Below are positions 1 to 12,800 of a stretch of 64,000 nt of DNA, one piece after another. The stretch's first letter is position 1, and every line of letters begins with the position of its first letter. The stretch is taken from NCBI GenBank assembly GCA_011947345.1, contig JAAVTG010000721.1, positions 124,001 through 188,000 of the forward strand, given 5' to 3'. Origin of the DNA: Phytophthora quininea. Lineage: Eukaryota > Oomycota > Peronosporomycetes > Peronosporales > Peronosporaceae. A program made the position numbers and the translations under genes. The notes under the pieces are model-generated. The model had not been told where the DNA came from, made no database searches, and saw only the letters and a list, made by a program, of their open reading frames with translations.

Positions 1-148
1 ATCGTGAAGTACCAAGCGAACTCCTGACCGAGCAAGTCTACTTCATCTGGCGCCATTGTCATCTCTACGTCCAAGAAACCGGGTCCTTGGGCGGAGTTTT
101 CTTCAGCGGCCACTTCTGCGACTTGCCCCTCCGACATAAACACATTGT

Positions 149-2304
149 CTACGTCCAAGGGCGCGGGTCCGGGCAAAGTCTGGACTTCATGACACTCCCT
201 CCAGCACCTAGCTGGCGCCACTCGATGAGTTCCGCGTCAAGGTAAGCTTGGACTTCATTCACCACTGAAAGAACCCAATCTAAGGGCACCCGCGAAGCGT
301 TCTTCCGATACCATTCAGGAACCAGGTTTTCAAACCTGAAACCCGCTTCGAAGAGGAGTGTCTGCACGAAGCAGCGCACTCCCTAGACGAGAAGCGTTCG
401 GCCGGGACTTTTATGGCGGAAACGTCTTGGGCGAGACTCATATGCCAACGCTCTGGACGCAAGTCTCCCAACCAAGCCGCACCGGGATCCCTAGTCTGAG
501 CCTTTCAGCGAAGAAGTTCGAAGTCAACACGACACATTCGACCCACTTAGTCGCACCACCTCTTGGGTTCAGCCATTAGTACTTGAGGACAGGAGGGACT
601 ACTGGCCCCGAAGGGGTTCTTTCCCACCTACGCACTTGGTCGCGGCACCAGTTGTGGTGTAGGAATTACTCCACTTGGCAACGCAGCCTTAATATACAGT
701 AGCCCCTGCCCACAACAACACGTCTCTCCTCTTGCGAAGGTTCGACGAGAGTTGAGGCTTCGCCTGAAGGACGCCCAACTCGACTCACCCAGAGCCAGTC
801 AAACGCACCCTCCTGCGATGTTTCGGCCAACCAAACAGCGCCACTAGCCCCGAGCTTTGGCTAGGATGCTTAACACACAATAAACTCACTCGAACTCCGG
901 GGTTCCTCTAAAGAGAGGAAGCCACGCCTGGGGAAAGCGCTTCCGGAGCCGCCGCAGCAGAGCTACGGCTAATAGGGTCGAGGTGGAGGCGAATAGGCTC
1001 TCCTTGATAATATAGCGGCTTAGTACGCGCCGCGAATCAATCCCTTTCGGGCAACACACACTTCTTGCCCTGCAAACGAACGCTCGCACAAACTGCTCAC
1101 CGCGATCGCCGAACTAGCATAATCCAGACACACACACACAAGTCTTACCTCTGGAAGTCCAGGAGCTTGTGCGGCTTGAGTAGTCGGTGGAAAATACTGT
1201 TCTGTTTAATGTGGCCATTCGGCCTTATCGTTTCCTATGTCTTTCAGTATGTCCTATACAAATATACAGTGAACGAAGGTTCGTTTCAGATCTTGCGACC
1301 CTCTACGAATACTCGAACCGTCGTCATCCGCGGGAATTGTGAAACTTCGCAAGCGCCTAGTATAGGACCTACCGTCCTAATATAGTCCGACGTCGTCCTG
1401 AACTAGGCGTCTTCTTAAACCCAGGTTCGTGAGTCTAGCGTAGTGACGCATTGCCACTATATCCAGGGGTTCGTCAGCATGGTTTTGACTCTGCCTCAGT
1501 ATACCCTTAGCGCACCCAATACTGCGAAAGTTCCACTGCTCAACCCTTCGACCCGCCGCGTAGCGAACAATCGCTACACCACATATGCTCGCGCATCCGC
1601 AGCGAACTTTTCTTCATCCTCAGTTTCAACAGAAGTTGATAGGCGGAGATCCTGGGGACTCGCATTTTCTTCAGCGGCACTTCCACGAGGAACGAGGGCC
1701 TTTTCTTCATCTGACTCTTTAGACTCCATGTCAGCATCCGCATCTTCATCCAAGGGCAGAGACTCCATCGCATCTTCAGCTGACTTGACGCTTTGCTCCT
1801 TAGATCGTTCATCCCGGACAGCGAGTGTCGTCACCGACAACTCTGTCCCGACTTCCGGCGGCGGAAAACTCGCAGTTCTCGACGCTGCCGGGGCTCAACC
1901 ATATCGGCGCCTCCTGATGACGCCTGGGCGGCACGCTCAAGACTCGCGTCTTGAACTTGACTGTCTTGGACGTTAGTTTCTTGACCCTGGGGGTCCAGCT
2001 CGCCACTTAGGCTGTCTTCAGCGTCAGTTTTATACGGTATTTCGTCTTCGACGTCAGGTTCAACAGCCGGTTGTTCTTGAGCCGGCGCAGATTCCACGTC
2101 TAAGGAATCTGCATCCAAGGCAGACGCTCGCTCCGCGTCTCTGGCGGCCTTCTTGCGCTGGCGATTTTCCCTCGCCAACGTGTCGAGGTCCTTCACCTCG
2201 TCCGCCGGAAATCCTTGCGCTCGTCGAGAGTGACGGGTCGCCTCACCGCGACCACCATCACCACGATCCTGAGCAGTCTTCGATCCACCTCTTCCTTCAG
2301 CCAT
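149..2304 (-). pseudogene. gag-like remnant of the Gypsy element
   Basis: The likely start is the ATG at 2304, 185 bp inside the LTR. Residues from there are charged and low in complexity (acidic, Q/E/A/D-rich, with a basic start). The reading changes frame near 1835 and continues acidic to about 1574. A second coding-like block at 149-379 has the pattern 'GF.FE.LVPEWYRKN...LDWVLSV...DAELIEWRQLGAGGS', which I recognise from oomycete retroelement gag-type proteins. The 0.48-1.57 kb stretch between them is not clearly coding. Frame changes and stops make this a pseudogene. The family call is from memory of the protein type; a domain search would settle it. Confidence 0.5.
480..1573. other. Unassigned stretch inside the gag region
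   Basis: I see no convincing gene. Short open frames on both strands lack recognisable motifs. There is a (CA)n run at about 1128-1140. It may be an inserted repeat or a decayed part of the Gypsy internal region. Confidence 0.3.
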
Positions 2305-2467
2305 TGGCAGTGTTCAGAGAACCACGAACGTTGACGCACTGTAATCCAAACAGTGACCGGTGAGATTCTTGGACGGCAAGTCGAAGAGCACGTGCTCTGG
2401 CTACGACGAAGTCGAAGCCGGGGCAAGTGAGCTTGATCTTGGTCGTCCAGTCCTGGTAAAATGCTGA

Positions 2468-2488
2468 AATCCGGGCACGCGCACTAGC
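2468..2488 (-). other. Candidate primer-binding site
   Basis: Next to the inner LTR end the plus strand reads AATCCGGGCACGCGCACTA. This looks like the T-loop end plus acceptor strand of a tRNA, with CTA in place of the terminal CCA. Position (2 nt from the LTR) and orientation fit a minus-strand retroelement. One mismatch in CCA lowers confidence. Confidence 0.4.
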
Positions 2489-4073
2489 TGTGGCGGAACT
2501 CTGGCGATGTTTTCCGTCCAGGGGTGGTTGTTGCACAGCGCGAGCTGCGGCAACGTGGCCAGGATCTTGGTGAACCGAGATCAGTTGTGAACTCCTTCAG
2601 CAGCGGTTCTTGGAGCTGCCGTTGAAGGATTGGCGTGTGCACCTCGTGAATCCCTATAGGTTCGACCCTTGGATTCCGCGTTTGATCTACCGGATGGCCT
2701 TTCACAGTCAAAGACACAGAGTGTTAGATGGATTAGTTTGCCAACAATTCGTTCCCCTGCAGCCCACTTTTCTTGGGCGGCAGTTGAAGAGACAGGGTTC
2801 TTGGACTGCAAGTTCAAGAAGAACTAGCAACCACAGATAATCAATATACAGAGAGATTCTTATGCAAATATACAGCCGACACTTATTCTTATAGACCCTT
2901 TGTCGGGGAGTCTCACACCAGGTTCAATCCAACGCCCAAGACACCTAGAAAGTCTTGGACTTGGTTTAGCGAACGCGCACCACCTTCAATCGAAGGAACA
3001 CACAGATCAGTCGATACGAATCCCAAAACAGGACGTTGTAAGACCCAGTCTCAAAGCAAACTCAAGCGGCGACTGCTATCCAGCCGCTTGAGCGCAGTCT
3101 TGATATGAAATGGGTTGGCCTGCAAGACAGACGCCCAACCAGTAAACGAAATGGTCGGAGCACCAAGACTCCCTCCCAATTGGACTTAGCAAACAGGTGG
3201 GGAGCAGCAGGTCACCTTAGCACTAACACGCAAAGAGCACCAACTGGCGCTTGTGCAGTACAGGGCAAAAGAACTCTGATTGATATCTCTTATAGCTAGT
3301 AGATCTGCAGCTCTTCCGCAGCTCTTGGGCGCAGTCATTAGGATACGAATTAGTCTTGATCTTGATATGCTTGACTTGATGACGGCCACTTATCGTGGGT
3401 TCGTCGCTCTTCAAATCGTCTGTGGCGTAAACATTCTGGGTACACACTACTGGATTCCTGATGAATCCGAATTCTCGCTAAGTGCCAGGATCCACGTCCA
3501 AGAGAAGATCTCCATCCAAGAGAATCTCCGTCGTAGAGAATCTCCATCGAAGAAGTGGCCGCCCAAGAAATATACCCTTGGAATGTTCATCCAAGAACTT
3601 CTTGGGTCTTGGGCGGCAGCCGTGCTTCTTGGGTCACTTGGACAGCTTGGGGATTTACAGGTCGTTGCCTCACACATCGTGAGGTCAGCCAAGGCGAGAC
3701 GGGTTGCACACAGGAATACCTTTCACTGTGGCAATTTATACCTTGGTTCTTGGCGACCCGTTTAAGGGCGAGGGGTGGCCAGGACGTACCGTGCACTCAC
3801 GCTCAAGGCAATGTACGCTTGGGGGTACATTCCAAGAGCGGAGATCCCTTCAACGCGCCTTTCAAGAACACATTTTCTTGGGCGCACTTCCTGGTCTTGA
3901 GGGCCCATCCTTGGTAGTACAGCACCCCCCGCCTTCTCCCAAGCGACACGTTTTATTGCACACTTCTTCATCTCTTGAACGTAATATCTAACACTAGCTC
4001 CATAGTAAACTCCATTTGTAAACTCTCCACAGCGCGATCCATAGAAGAAAAAAACACAATCCACACCGTCACA
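2489..4073 (-). repeat. Long terminal repeat (1.585 kb) of the Gypsy element
   Basis: It is nearly identical, in reverse complement, to 12217-13804, and identity stops abruptly at TGTGGCGG on one side and CCGTCACA on the other. This TG...CA unit is typical of an LTR. I count about 28 CCAAG/CTTGG pentamers in it, clustered at 3490-3660. Several open frames up to 161 codons occur, but they are in register with this repeat structure and resemble no known protein, so I do not call genes here. Confidence 0.8.
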
Positions 4074-4079
4074 GCAAGA

Positions 4080-7000
4080 ATGAATACAACTATCGCCGAA
4101 ACTGCGTCCGTTCGTGAAGAACGATTGGATCGAGATAGGGTTCGAGCAGCTGACTGTCGGGCCCCCGAACCTCGAGCCAACACGATAGAAAACGTGCCAC
4201 AAATCGGGCCCAGCAAGGAAACAGGCGAGCACGTATGACGCTGTCTCAACGCGCTGCTGAACGTGAAAGAAATCGACTATGGGCTGCAGCAAGACGTGGG
4301 CGAAATAGAGAGGCTACAGATGCGCATCGTTTGCAGGAACAACAGCGGCGTGTGCGCATAACACCGGAAGAACAGGCCGAGACTCACGCGCGCAATACTC
4401 CCGTTCGCGCATCCCAACGAGACATCCTGACGGAAGCGGAACGCCACTCAATTCGTGTTTACGACGCTGTACGTCGGGCTAACACGCGTGCCCAATTGAC
4501 TCCGGAAAGACGGCAGGTCGAACGCGTTCATAACGCAGAAGTTATGCGGAGGCGCAGTGGGTTAATGACTGAAGAAGAACGAGAGACAGAAAGGGAGCGT
4601 AACGCTGAGCGTGCCAGAGAACGCCGCGCCGCCATGACCGAAGAAGATCGCGAACGAGTGCGCGTGGCAGAGCGCTATCGTCGCCGCGCTGTTCAGTACA
4701 AGACCGCGTACGGGCACCACGAAAATTTCGACCCAGACTCTGTCAGAGGCGCCAATATTGTTAACAGGCGTCACCTGCTCTCGAAGTTCATCACTACGGG
4801 CGAGGAGAGGAGGTGCATTCATGGCTGCGGCGCGTGGAAGTTTCCTGCTGAGTCGACTTACAGTTGCTGTGGAGGTGGTAAGGTTCATGTTCCGGCCGGG
4901 CGCGATCCTCCCACCGTTTTACAGGAGCTTTTCAGGGATCGTGATTTCAGAGAGAAAAGTCGAGCGTACAACAATGCGTGTACGTTTATGGGAGCGACTC
5001 CATAACATGGATGAGAGTGTTGCCGGGAAGAGAGGCATCTACAACTTCAGAGTGACCGGGACGTTATGCCATCGCATGGAATCGCTTCTACCTGCTTCAG
5101 GGAATATCGAGAACGCTATGTTTGCCCAAATTTACATGAGCGATGCCGATGAGGCGGCACGGGTCGAACGAAGACTCGGGACGATGTACAGGTCTCGACC
5201 GTGAGATTGTTGAAAAACTGGAAATCGTCATGCGCGGTAACCGCTACACCCAGGAGTACTTTAACGATAAGCAAAATCATCAAAGTGCGGGAACGGGCTA
5301 TCAGCTATTTTTAGCGTCAGCGCGCAGAGGAGGAAGGCAAAGAAGAGGAGCCGGAACTGTTGCAGGCTCACACGACCGACATGGTGCTTCGTCTGCATAC
5401 AAACCGACGAGTCGCTCGCGGGACCGGAAACATGCCGACGACAACCAAAGTGGCGGCTATCATCATCGACGATCATGCTGCTGAATACCGCGACATGGTT
5501 TTGCAAACCAGGTCCAGCCAACTCGACCGTTTCTTCGAGGTCAGCGAGCACTATGATCCTCTACAGTACCCGCTGTTACATCCCTACGGTGAGCATGGCT
5601 GGACGTACCCGTACGCAGCGTCGCCACCAGAAGAAACACCCGCTGCTCCGGAAGTAATGCATGCTCCCCGAGAGGACCCTCTGGCCCCTCCAGAAGCACC
5701 AAACTCTAATGGAGAAGCACTTGGCCCCCTCAGAGCAGGAGAACAGCGTCCCTGAACAAATGGAAGACGAGATCGACGAAAACGACAACGAGAGCGGCTC
5801 GCTGCGCCAGTTTGCAGCGTATCTATTACATGACAGACCGACAACCCTTCAGGGGTTCTGGATGGGGGTAGACTAACGCAGCAGTACGTGGTGGATCAGT
5901 GGGCAAAGTAGAGCAGCAGCGACTCCGCTTCATCAAGAAGGACCAAGTCCGAATGCGGATGTATATGCTGCAGGGGTTAACGGACGCTTTCAGAGATGAG
6001 AACCTGGAAACGCATCGCCGAGATGTTCAGCGGGACGTAGAGATACGCACTCGTGGGGTAGGGGCCGTTATTGAGGATTGGCAACAGCGCCAACAGGCTG
6101 CGGATTCGAGAGAGCCCTCCTCCTTCCGCCTGGGGCGTGGCCTCATTCTGCCTGGGAACTTCAAGGGTCGCCCCCGGTACATGCAGCAATTGTTTCTGAA
6201 CGCCATGACGTTGGTACGCGTTCTGGGTGCGCCAAGTCTCTTCGTTACTATGACGTGCAAACCCAACTGGCCGGAGATCAAGGACAGCTTAAAGCGGTGA
6301 CAGTCAGTGACGGATAGACCGGACTTGGTGGCTAGGGTGTCCCAGCAGAAGCTTGCGGCACTTCTCAAAGACTTGGGCGAGGGTGTGCTTGGGATTTAAG
6401 CTGCGCGGATTTATGTTGTGGAGTACCAGAAGCGCGGTCTTCCTCATGCACACATATTGGTGATTCTCCGTTCCGAGGATAGGGCTTTGACCCCGAAGTT
6501 TTTGACGAGTTGGTGTCCGCCGAAATTCCTGACAAGGACAAATTGCCGGAGTTATACGAGGCAGTTCTTTCGTGCATGATGCACGGCCCGTGTGGTGCCT
6601 GTCACCCGAGCTGTCCGTGTATGGAGAACAACAAGTGCAGCAAGCATTTCCCGATGCCGTTTGCCAATAGGACAAGCGCCGCGGATGACAAATATCCCAT
6701 CTACAAGCGTCGCCGATGTGAGACGGGCGAGCTCAAGCATTAAAACTTCTGGTGGGACAACACCACAGTGAATCAGTGGGTTATTTCGTATAACCCGTAC
6801 CTGTCGCAGAAGTGCAATTGCCACATCAACATCAAAGTGTGTACGTCAAATGGGGCTATCAAGTACATCTACAAGTACCTCTACTAGGGATCGGATAGCG
6901 CTACGGTGACGCTTGAGAATCTGGAGGAGGCAGTGAGCGAAATCTTGTTGTACCAAATGGGTCGTTACATCTGCCCTGTCGAGTCGTGCATGCGGCTCAA

Positions 7001-9395
7001 CAAGTATCCGACCAACGGCTCTACCCACAGTGTTGTGAAGTTGCACATCCATCTTCCCGGCCAGACTCTATGTTCGTGAGGGTGCCACAGATGCGAATCT
7101 CCGTTATCTCATCAACCGTGGAGAGCGCACAACATTGACAGCGTTTTTTCTTTCTTCGCATCTGTCAAGATGAGCGCGATGTTGCTGGCACCATGTTCTA
7201 CACGGAAATTCCGACAAAGTACAAGTGGGAGAAAAAGCAGAAGTGCTGGGTGTGTTATAAGAAGTACGTTCCCAGCCTGGGCTGCATCGTGCACGTGACT
7301 CCGAGGGGCGAGGAGCGTTACTACCTCCGTTTGATGTTGTGCTACATCAGGGGGCCAACATGCTTCGAAGAACTGCGCACCGCGGAAGGTCGGTTGTACC
7401 CTACTTTCAAGGCGGCCGCGCAAGCTGCAGGATACCTCGACAACGACAGGGAGTGGGAACAGTGCGGTACTGAGGCGAATGGATTCCAGATGCCGTATCA
7501 GCTCAGGCAGCTCTTTGGTGTCATTTTGGTCTATCCCATACCAAGCTATCCATCTGCTCTATGGACGACATTCAAGGGGTACTGTCTAAGGCGCCTCGAA
7601 GCAGATGCCGAAGACAGAGGTGTTAGGTATCTAACACTTCTAGCCATCGAGAAAGTGCTTGCGTCGAATGGCAAGACTTTGAGAGACTACCAGCTCCCGC
7701 CGCTTAACGACTACAGAGACGTTGAGCGCATCGCAGAACCACTGTGGTTGCCTTGGCGGCCGACGATATGGACCACATTGAGGAGCAACTGGAGCGGACT
7801 GCGGCCTTGAGGTCTTCTTTGAACAAAGGTCAGCAGAGAGTTTTCGAGGCAGTGATGGAAGCTGTTGAATCGGCGCAGACCATTAACGGAGCAGTGGCCT
7901 ACACGCCAACTGGTGGGCGTGGTCCTGCGCTGTTTTTTCTAGATGGACCCGGTGGTACAGGAAAGTCTTTCTTATTGGAGCAGCTGCTGGCGCGTGTCCG
8001 TCTCGATGAGAAGTCTGCAATTGCGGTTCCCTCAAGTGGAGCGGCTGCCCAGCTTCTAACGGGCGGTCGCACAGCGCATTCAACATTCAAGATCCCAATC
8101 AAATTGGATGACACATCTACCTGCAACATCAAGAGAGGTAGCTCGCAGGCTACGTTGATCCGTGGGGCAAGTCTGATCATTTGGGACGAGGCCCCCATGA
8201 TGAACGCATTCTGTTTCAAGGCTGTGGACAGGACGTTCGGTGACATTATGCGCAATGACAAACCGGTTGGGGGCAAGATGATCGTGTTCAGTGGGAACTT
8301 CCGCCAGATTCTTCCTGTGGTTAAGAACAGTTCTCGCGTTGAAACGGTTAAGGCTTGCTTCACGTCATCTACGCTATGGACAGACCTCACTCTCCTGCAG
8401 CTTTCTGAAAACATGAGAGTGCAGACGGCGCGCGATTCTCAGAGCGCAGCTGAGATCGAGGGGTTCTCGAGCTTTCTTCTTGAAATCGGCGAGGGATGCT
8501 TTCCCGTGAACAGCGAGATTGAAGAGGACGACATCAGTTTACCGCGGGACATGCGTCTTATTCCGGAAAGAACGGAGCCACAAGAAGAGGAGGAGGCTGC
8601 TCCCAGGTTTGGACTTCTTCCACCTCCGCAGGAAGAAAACTATGTACCAGTTGTACGCGACTGCTACGAGCACGATCTGAACGCTCTGATCGATGCGGTG
8701 TACCCTGGCGTGGAAGCGACGAACCTCTCGGATGACTAATTCGCGGAAAGAGTCATTCTGGCACCCACGAACGAGAACATTTGGCGCATCAACGAAATGA
8801 TGACAGTCCGCCTTTCGGGGAGACACGTGAGTACTTCTCTGCGGATTCAATGAGAGGAGCGGACATCATGGTATTCGAGCAGGATTTTCTGCATTCAATG
8901 AACTTCTCAGGGATTCCGCCCCACAGAATCGTGCTGAAAATTGGCAGTCCAACCATCCTCATCCGCAACCTGAACAGCAAGGTGGGTCTGTCCAACGGAA
9001 CACGACTTCGCGCGCTCTCTCTGCGTGAGAAGTGCATCGCCGCTGTGGTCATGACCGGTGCCCGCAAAGGCCAGCGCGCGTTCATCCATCGCATCATCTT
9101 CATCAGCGACGACGACGACAGAAACTTTCCGTTTTAGATGTGATGCAAGCAGTTCTCGGTGTTTCCAGCATTCGCGATGACCATCAACAGAGCTCAGGGA
9201 CAGTCGTTTTACCGTGTCGGTACTGTCTGCAAGGCCCTGTGTTCTATCACGAGCAGCTCTATGTGGCACTATTGCGCCCAAGATCGAGGAAGGGCATCAC
9301 GATCATGGCGGACGACTCTACCATCGAGGAGGACGCTGTGCACACGAAGAACATCGTCTACCGCGAGGTCTTCGCCGCTCACCAGCATTTCTGAC
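4080..9395 (+). pseudogene. Helitron replication initiator-helicase (Rep-Hel), decayed
   Basis: The Helitron order is preserved. A basic Arg/Glu-rich N-terminal part (4080-5005) precedes the Helitron_like_N signatures 'DPLQYPLLHPYGEHGW' (about 5550-5600) and 'LFVTMTCKPNWPEI' (about 6240-6285). The HUH motif GLPHAHIL follows, with its His codons at 6445-6453, then the two-tyrosine region IKYIYKYLY (about 6857-6885). A PIF1-type helicase (7744-8739) has Walker A GPGGTGKS and Walker B IIWDEAPM. Motif VI 'FAMTINRAQGQSF' lies near 9175. Rep nicks and transfers single-stranded DNA and the helicase unwinds it during rolling-circle transposition. The frame changes many times. A TAG follows IKYIYKYLY, where a Lys is usual, and a TAA breaks the helicase at 8737. 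I could not place the Helitron ends (5'-TC, 3'-hairpin-CTRR). Confidence 0.85.
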
Positions 9396-9853
9396 TGCAT
9401 CAATGCATGTCCGACTTTGCATTTGAAGACTTTGCCTGCGTCTCCAACATGGCGCACAGCTCCATCCCGCTGCCAAGCGACAGCGAAGGCGGCACTGGCG
9501 AGTAGTGGAGCGAGATGCAAATCGAGCGCAACAGGTTGCATCGAACCATGTCCTATCGCCCGCGTGAGCGGGCAACCCCAATGCTAGGCTCGTAATATGA
9601 CGAAAGGGAGACACTGCACCTTGTGTGTCACGCAAATCGATGGGAATCTCTGGTCTGAGTATTCTAAGAGGGATCTCCCACAACACTACCGAGGAAGGCT
9701 TCTGCACCACTAATTTGGGCTAGTTAACCTCATCGCTGATACGGGCTAAATCACCAATCCTCAAATGCAAGCTGTTAGGCACCTGATGTTAGGCACTTCA
9801 TAACGCTGTATTGTCAAAATAGTTATTGACGTATTGCTAAAATAGCTATCGTT
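9396..9853. other. Noncoding junction between Helitron and MULE remnants
   Basis: No gene is seen. It contains two close copies of TGTTAGGCAC (about 9774-9798) and AT-rich sequence. It could hold the Helitron 3' end, but I found no clear hairpin followed by CTRR. Confidence 0.3.
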
Positions 9854-12800
9854 TTGGAGTGCTCATTGCAGAAGAAACTACCACCCCGCGACGAATACCT
9901 TCAAGAGCTTTTCGTCAATGGGCGCCGGCAGCCACCCCAGCGACAGCCCCCTTGCCTCGCAGCACTGTTCAAACGAATCGGTCAAAAGAGTCTTTCAGCC
10001 GGTGATTACATTTCGCACTACGCACGATGTACCGCACTTGCACCGCAATGGCTTCGACGCGCTCAAGTTCTTCGCGTTGTTCCTCGCGATCGGTACACAA
10101 TACACTTGGACACTCATGATAAGATCGATCCTATCATCAACGCCAACCGGTGGGATGCCGATAGCAGTGGATTAGTGAATTCAGCTACGCAAAAGTGGAT
10201 GGCGAAGTATTCAAACATTCGATCTGATAGCAAGCGAAATTGCAGGCCTAACTCGACGCGATGTCTTGAATAATGCAATGCCAAATGTTGTTGACGAGGC
10301 ACTATCAGCGACGATTTCACGTGTACGCTCTAACCAAGCCTTTCAAAGAGATCGTGACGTTGAATGTGGTGAAGATGAACGGGTGAGGATTTATCAGAAG
10401 TTGTGGACAGCACGTGTGACACCAGTTCTGAAGCCGATACCAACATCAACGCTGACCGTAGTTCAGGCGCACAACACGACAATGCGTGTTCAAAAGGAAA
10501 GTCAATACACGCAGACAGAGCACATGAGCTTGAACAAGACGACACCCCTCTCGCCAAGTGAAAGAAAACTTAACAAATATCGCGATCCAAGAGAACGAAG
10601 ACATTCGAACGCTTGCCCCTCCTCAGGCACGATTACATATACTGTTCGACCCGTGTTTCTCATAGCTAACGTTAATAATACTACGTTGTTGTGGAACTTA
10701 AAACAGGTAGTACGCCCTTCATGGACTCGTATTTGGCGAAATGACGAGAACACTGGAGGCACATCGAGTATTTCTTGGGAGGCTTACCTAAACACACTCC
10801 CATCGCATTGCCGGCGCCATAGCCAGAAATCCAAGTGTTAGCATGACTATTTAACTCACGATGAGAACTTACTTCATGTCAAAGACCACTACATGAGGAG
10901 GGTCGTTACGACCTGTACGTCAATGCAATGCAATGCGGGTTATCCGTGTAGTTATAAAGTTCATGTTTGCCAAGAAGCTACTTTTGAAGAGGTGTACATC
11001 ACTCGTGAGCACAACCTTTACAGCTGGCATGAAAGCGCGCCAGCCTCACCAAGACTCACAGCAGAAATAAAGACATACTTACGTTCGATGCTTGAGGAAA
11101 ATGGTTCAGTCGTGCCAAATAAACTGTTTGGTCTACTCAGCAAAAACAATTGTAGGAGGAGCATTTTCTAAACCAGCTCCGCGCCTAAAACAAGTTGCTG
11201 GCTTCGTAAAGCGTTGGAGGAAGAACAACCGAAGCGATTCCATGCGGCCTGTCATTGATATTTGCTCTCAAAACATGCATCGATCTGGTGTACCGATTTC
11301 ACGAGATCCTGACAAATTAATAGTACTTTGCGATGCGGTATGCAGCGGAGGAGAAATGCAGCCGCATTTGGGCAATAGGTCTGCAACGTCGCCATTTCGA
11401 ATCGCTCTTGCTTGTTTTGCATTGTTAAACGCTTACGTTAAAGCGCAAGGTTTAAAAGACTGTAACACTATTTTGCACTTGAATAGCACCCACAATATGG
11501 TACACAAATGCTATCTTGTGTTCGTGCTTAGTGTTTCCGATCGCCGAGGATCTTTTTCCGGATCATGTACTGTTGTATATCCCAACGCAACGAAGAAGAT
11601 AGTGCATGGTTGCTGCGCGAGTTAAAGGAAGTCATGAGGGATACATTCGACTGTGTCTTTAAGCCGGATTTTGTCGTGACGGACTGTGATGATGCACATT
11701 ACAACGCGATTAGAGTGGAGCTCCCCGACACCAAAATATTAATGTGTTGGTTTCACGTTTTGCAAAACGTGAAGAACACACGCGGACTCCCACCACGTCC
11801 TATTGGCATGCTTTTAAGAGGCTTCAATGGGATTCACTTTGCTCGAACCGAAGACGAGTACATAACGGTCAGGGACCATGCTCTCGCCAAATGGACTGCT
11901 GGAGGCAGAACGAACACAACATTTCGCAAAATTAGTTTGCATTTGAAGAAGCAATGGATAACCAACTCTAGGTTTTCGAACTGACAAGCTTACCTAACCA
12001 AACCCGGGGCTGCAGCAACTAACAATCCTGTTGAAACCTACCATCGAACACTCAAACTCGTCAATGATATTTCAAAAGCTACGCCTGCAGATCTTGTGAA
12101 TCGACTGGATACATCTCGATTGACTTTTATCGTTGATCGTGCTCCATTTTACACGACACCAAGTGCATCGTACCGCCTTCGAGCCTTATACAACGGATAT
12201 GTTAAGCGCGGAGAACTGTGACGGAGTGGATTGTGTGTGTTTTTCTTCTATGGATCGCGCTGTGGAGAGTTTACAAATGGAGTTTACTATGGAGCTAGTG
12301 TTGGATATTACGTTCAAGAGATGAAGAAGTGTGCGATAAAACGTGTCGCTTGGGGGAAGGCGGGGGGTGCTGTACTACCAAGGATGGGCCCTCAAGACCA
12401 GGAAGTGCGCCCAAGAAAATGTGTTCTTGAAAGACACGTTGAAGGGATCTCCGCTCTTGGAATGTACCCCCAAGCGTACATTGCCTTGAGCGTGAGTGCA
12501 CGGTACGTCCTGGTCACCCCTCGCCCTTAAACGGGTCGCCAAGAACCAAGGTATAAATTGCCACAGTGAAAGGTATTCCTGTGTGCAACCCGTCTCGCCT
12601 TGGCTAACCTCACGATGTGTGAGGCAACGACCTGTAAATCCCCAAGCTGTCCAAGTGACCCAAGAAGCACGGCTGCCGCCCAAGACCCAAGAAGTTCTTG
12701 GATGAACATTCCAAGGGTATATTTCTTGGGCGGCCACTTCTTCGATGGAGATTCTCTACGACGGAGATTCTCTTGGATGGAGATCTTCTCTTGGACGTGG

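Larger units (their letters stand above)
1..4073 (-). mobile_element. Gypsy-type LTR retrotransposon, 5' end (truncated by window edge)
   Basis: A minus-strand LTR element enters from the right and leaves through the left edge. Its 5' LTR occupies 2489-4073. A gag-like remnant follows at 149-2304 on the same strand. The LTR ends in TG...CA, and the sequence next to its inner end resembles a tRNA 3' end, as expected of a primer-binding site. A second, inverted copy of the LTR lies at 12217-13804 and defines the LTR ends. Protease, RT and integrase would lie left of position 1, so the Gypsy assignment is inferred from the gag type and the 4-bp duplication at the solo LTR. No matching duplication can be tested here because the 3' LTR is outside the window. 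Confidence 0.7.

Noticed and set aside
1128..1140. CA microsatellite
   Set aside because: It is too short to be notable.
3280..3765. 161-codon open frame in the LTR (with an identical inverted twin at 12527-13012)
   Set aside because: It lies wholly within the LTR repeat, has no domain pattern, and overlaps other frames of similar length on the opposite strand.
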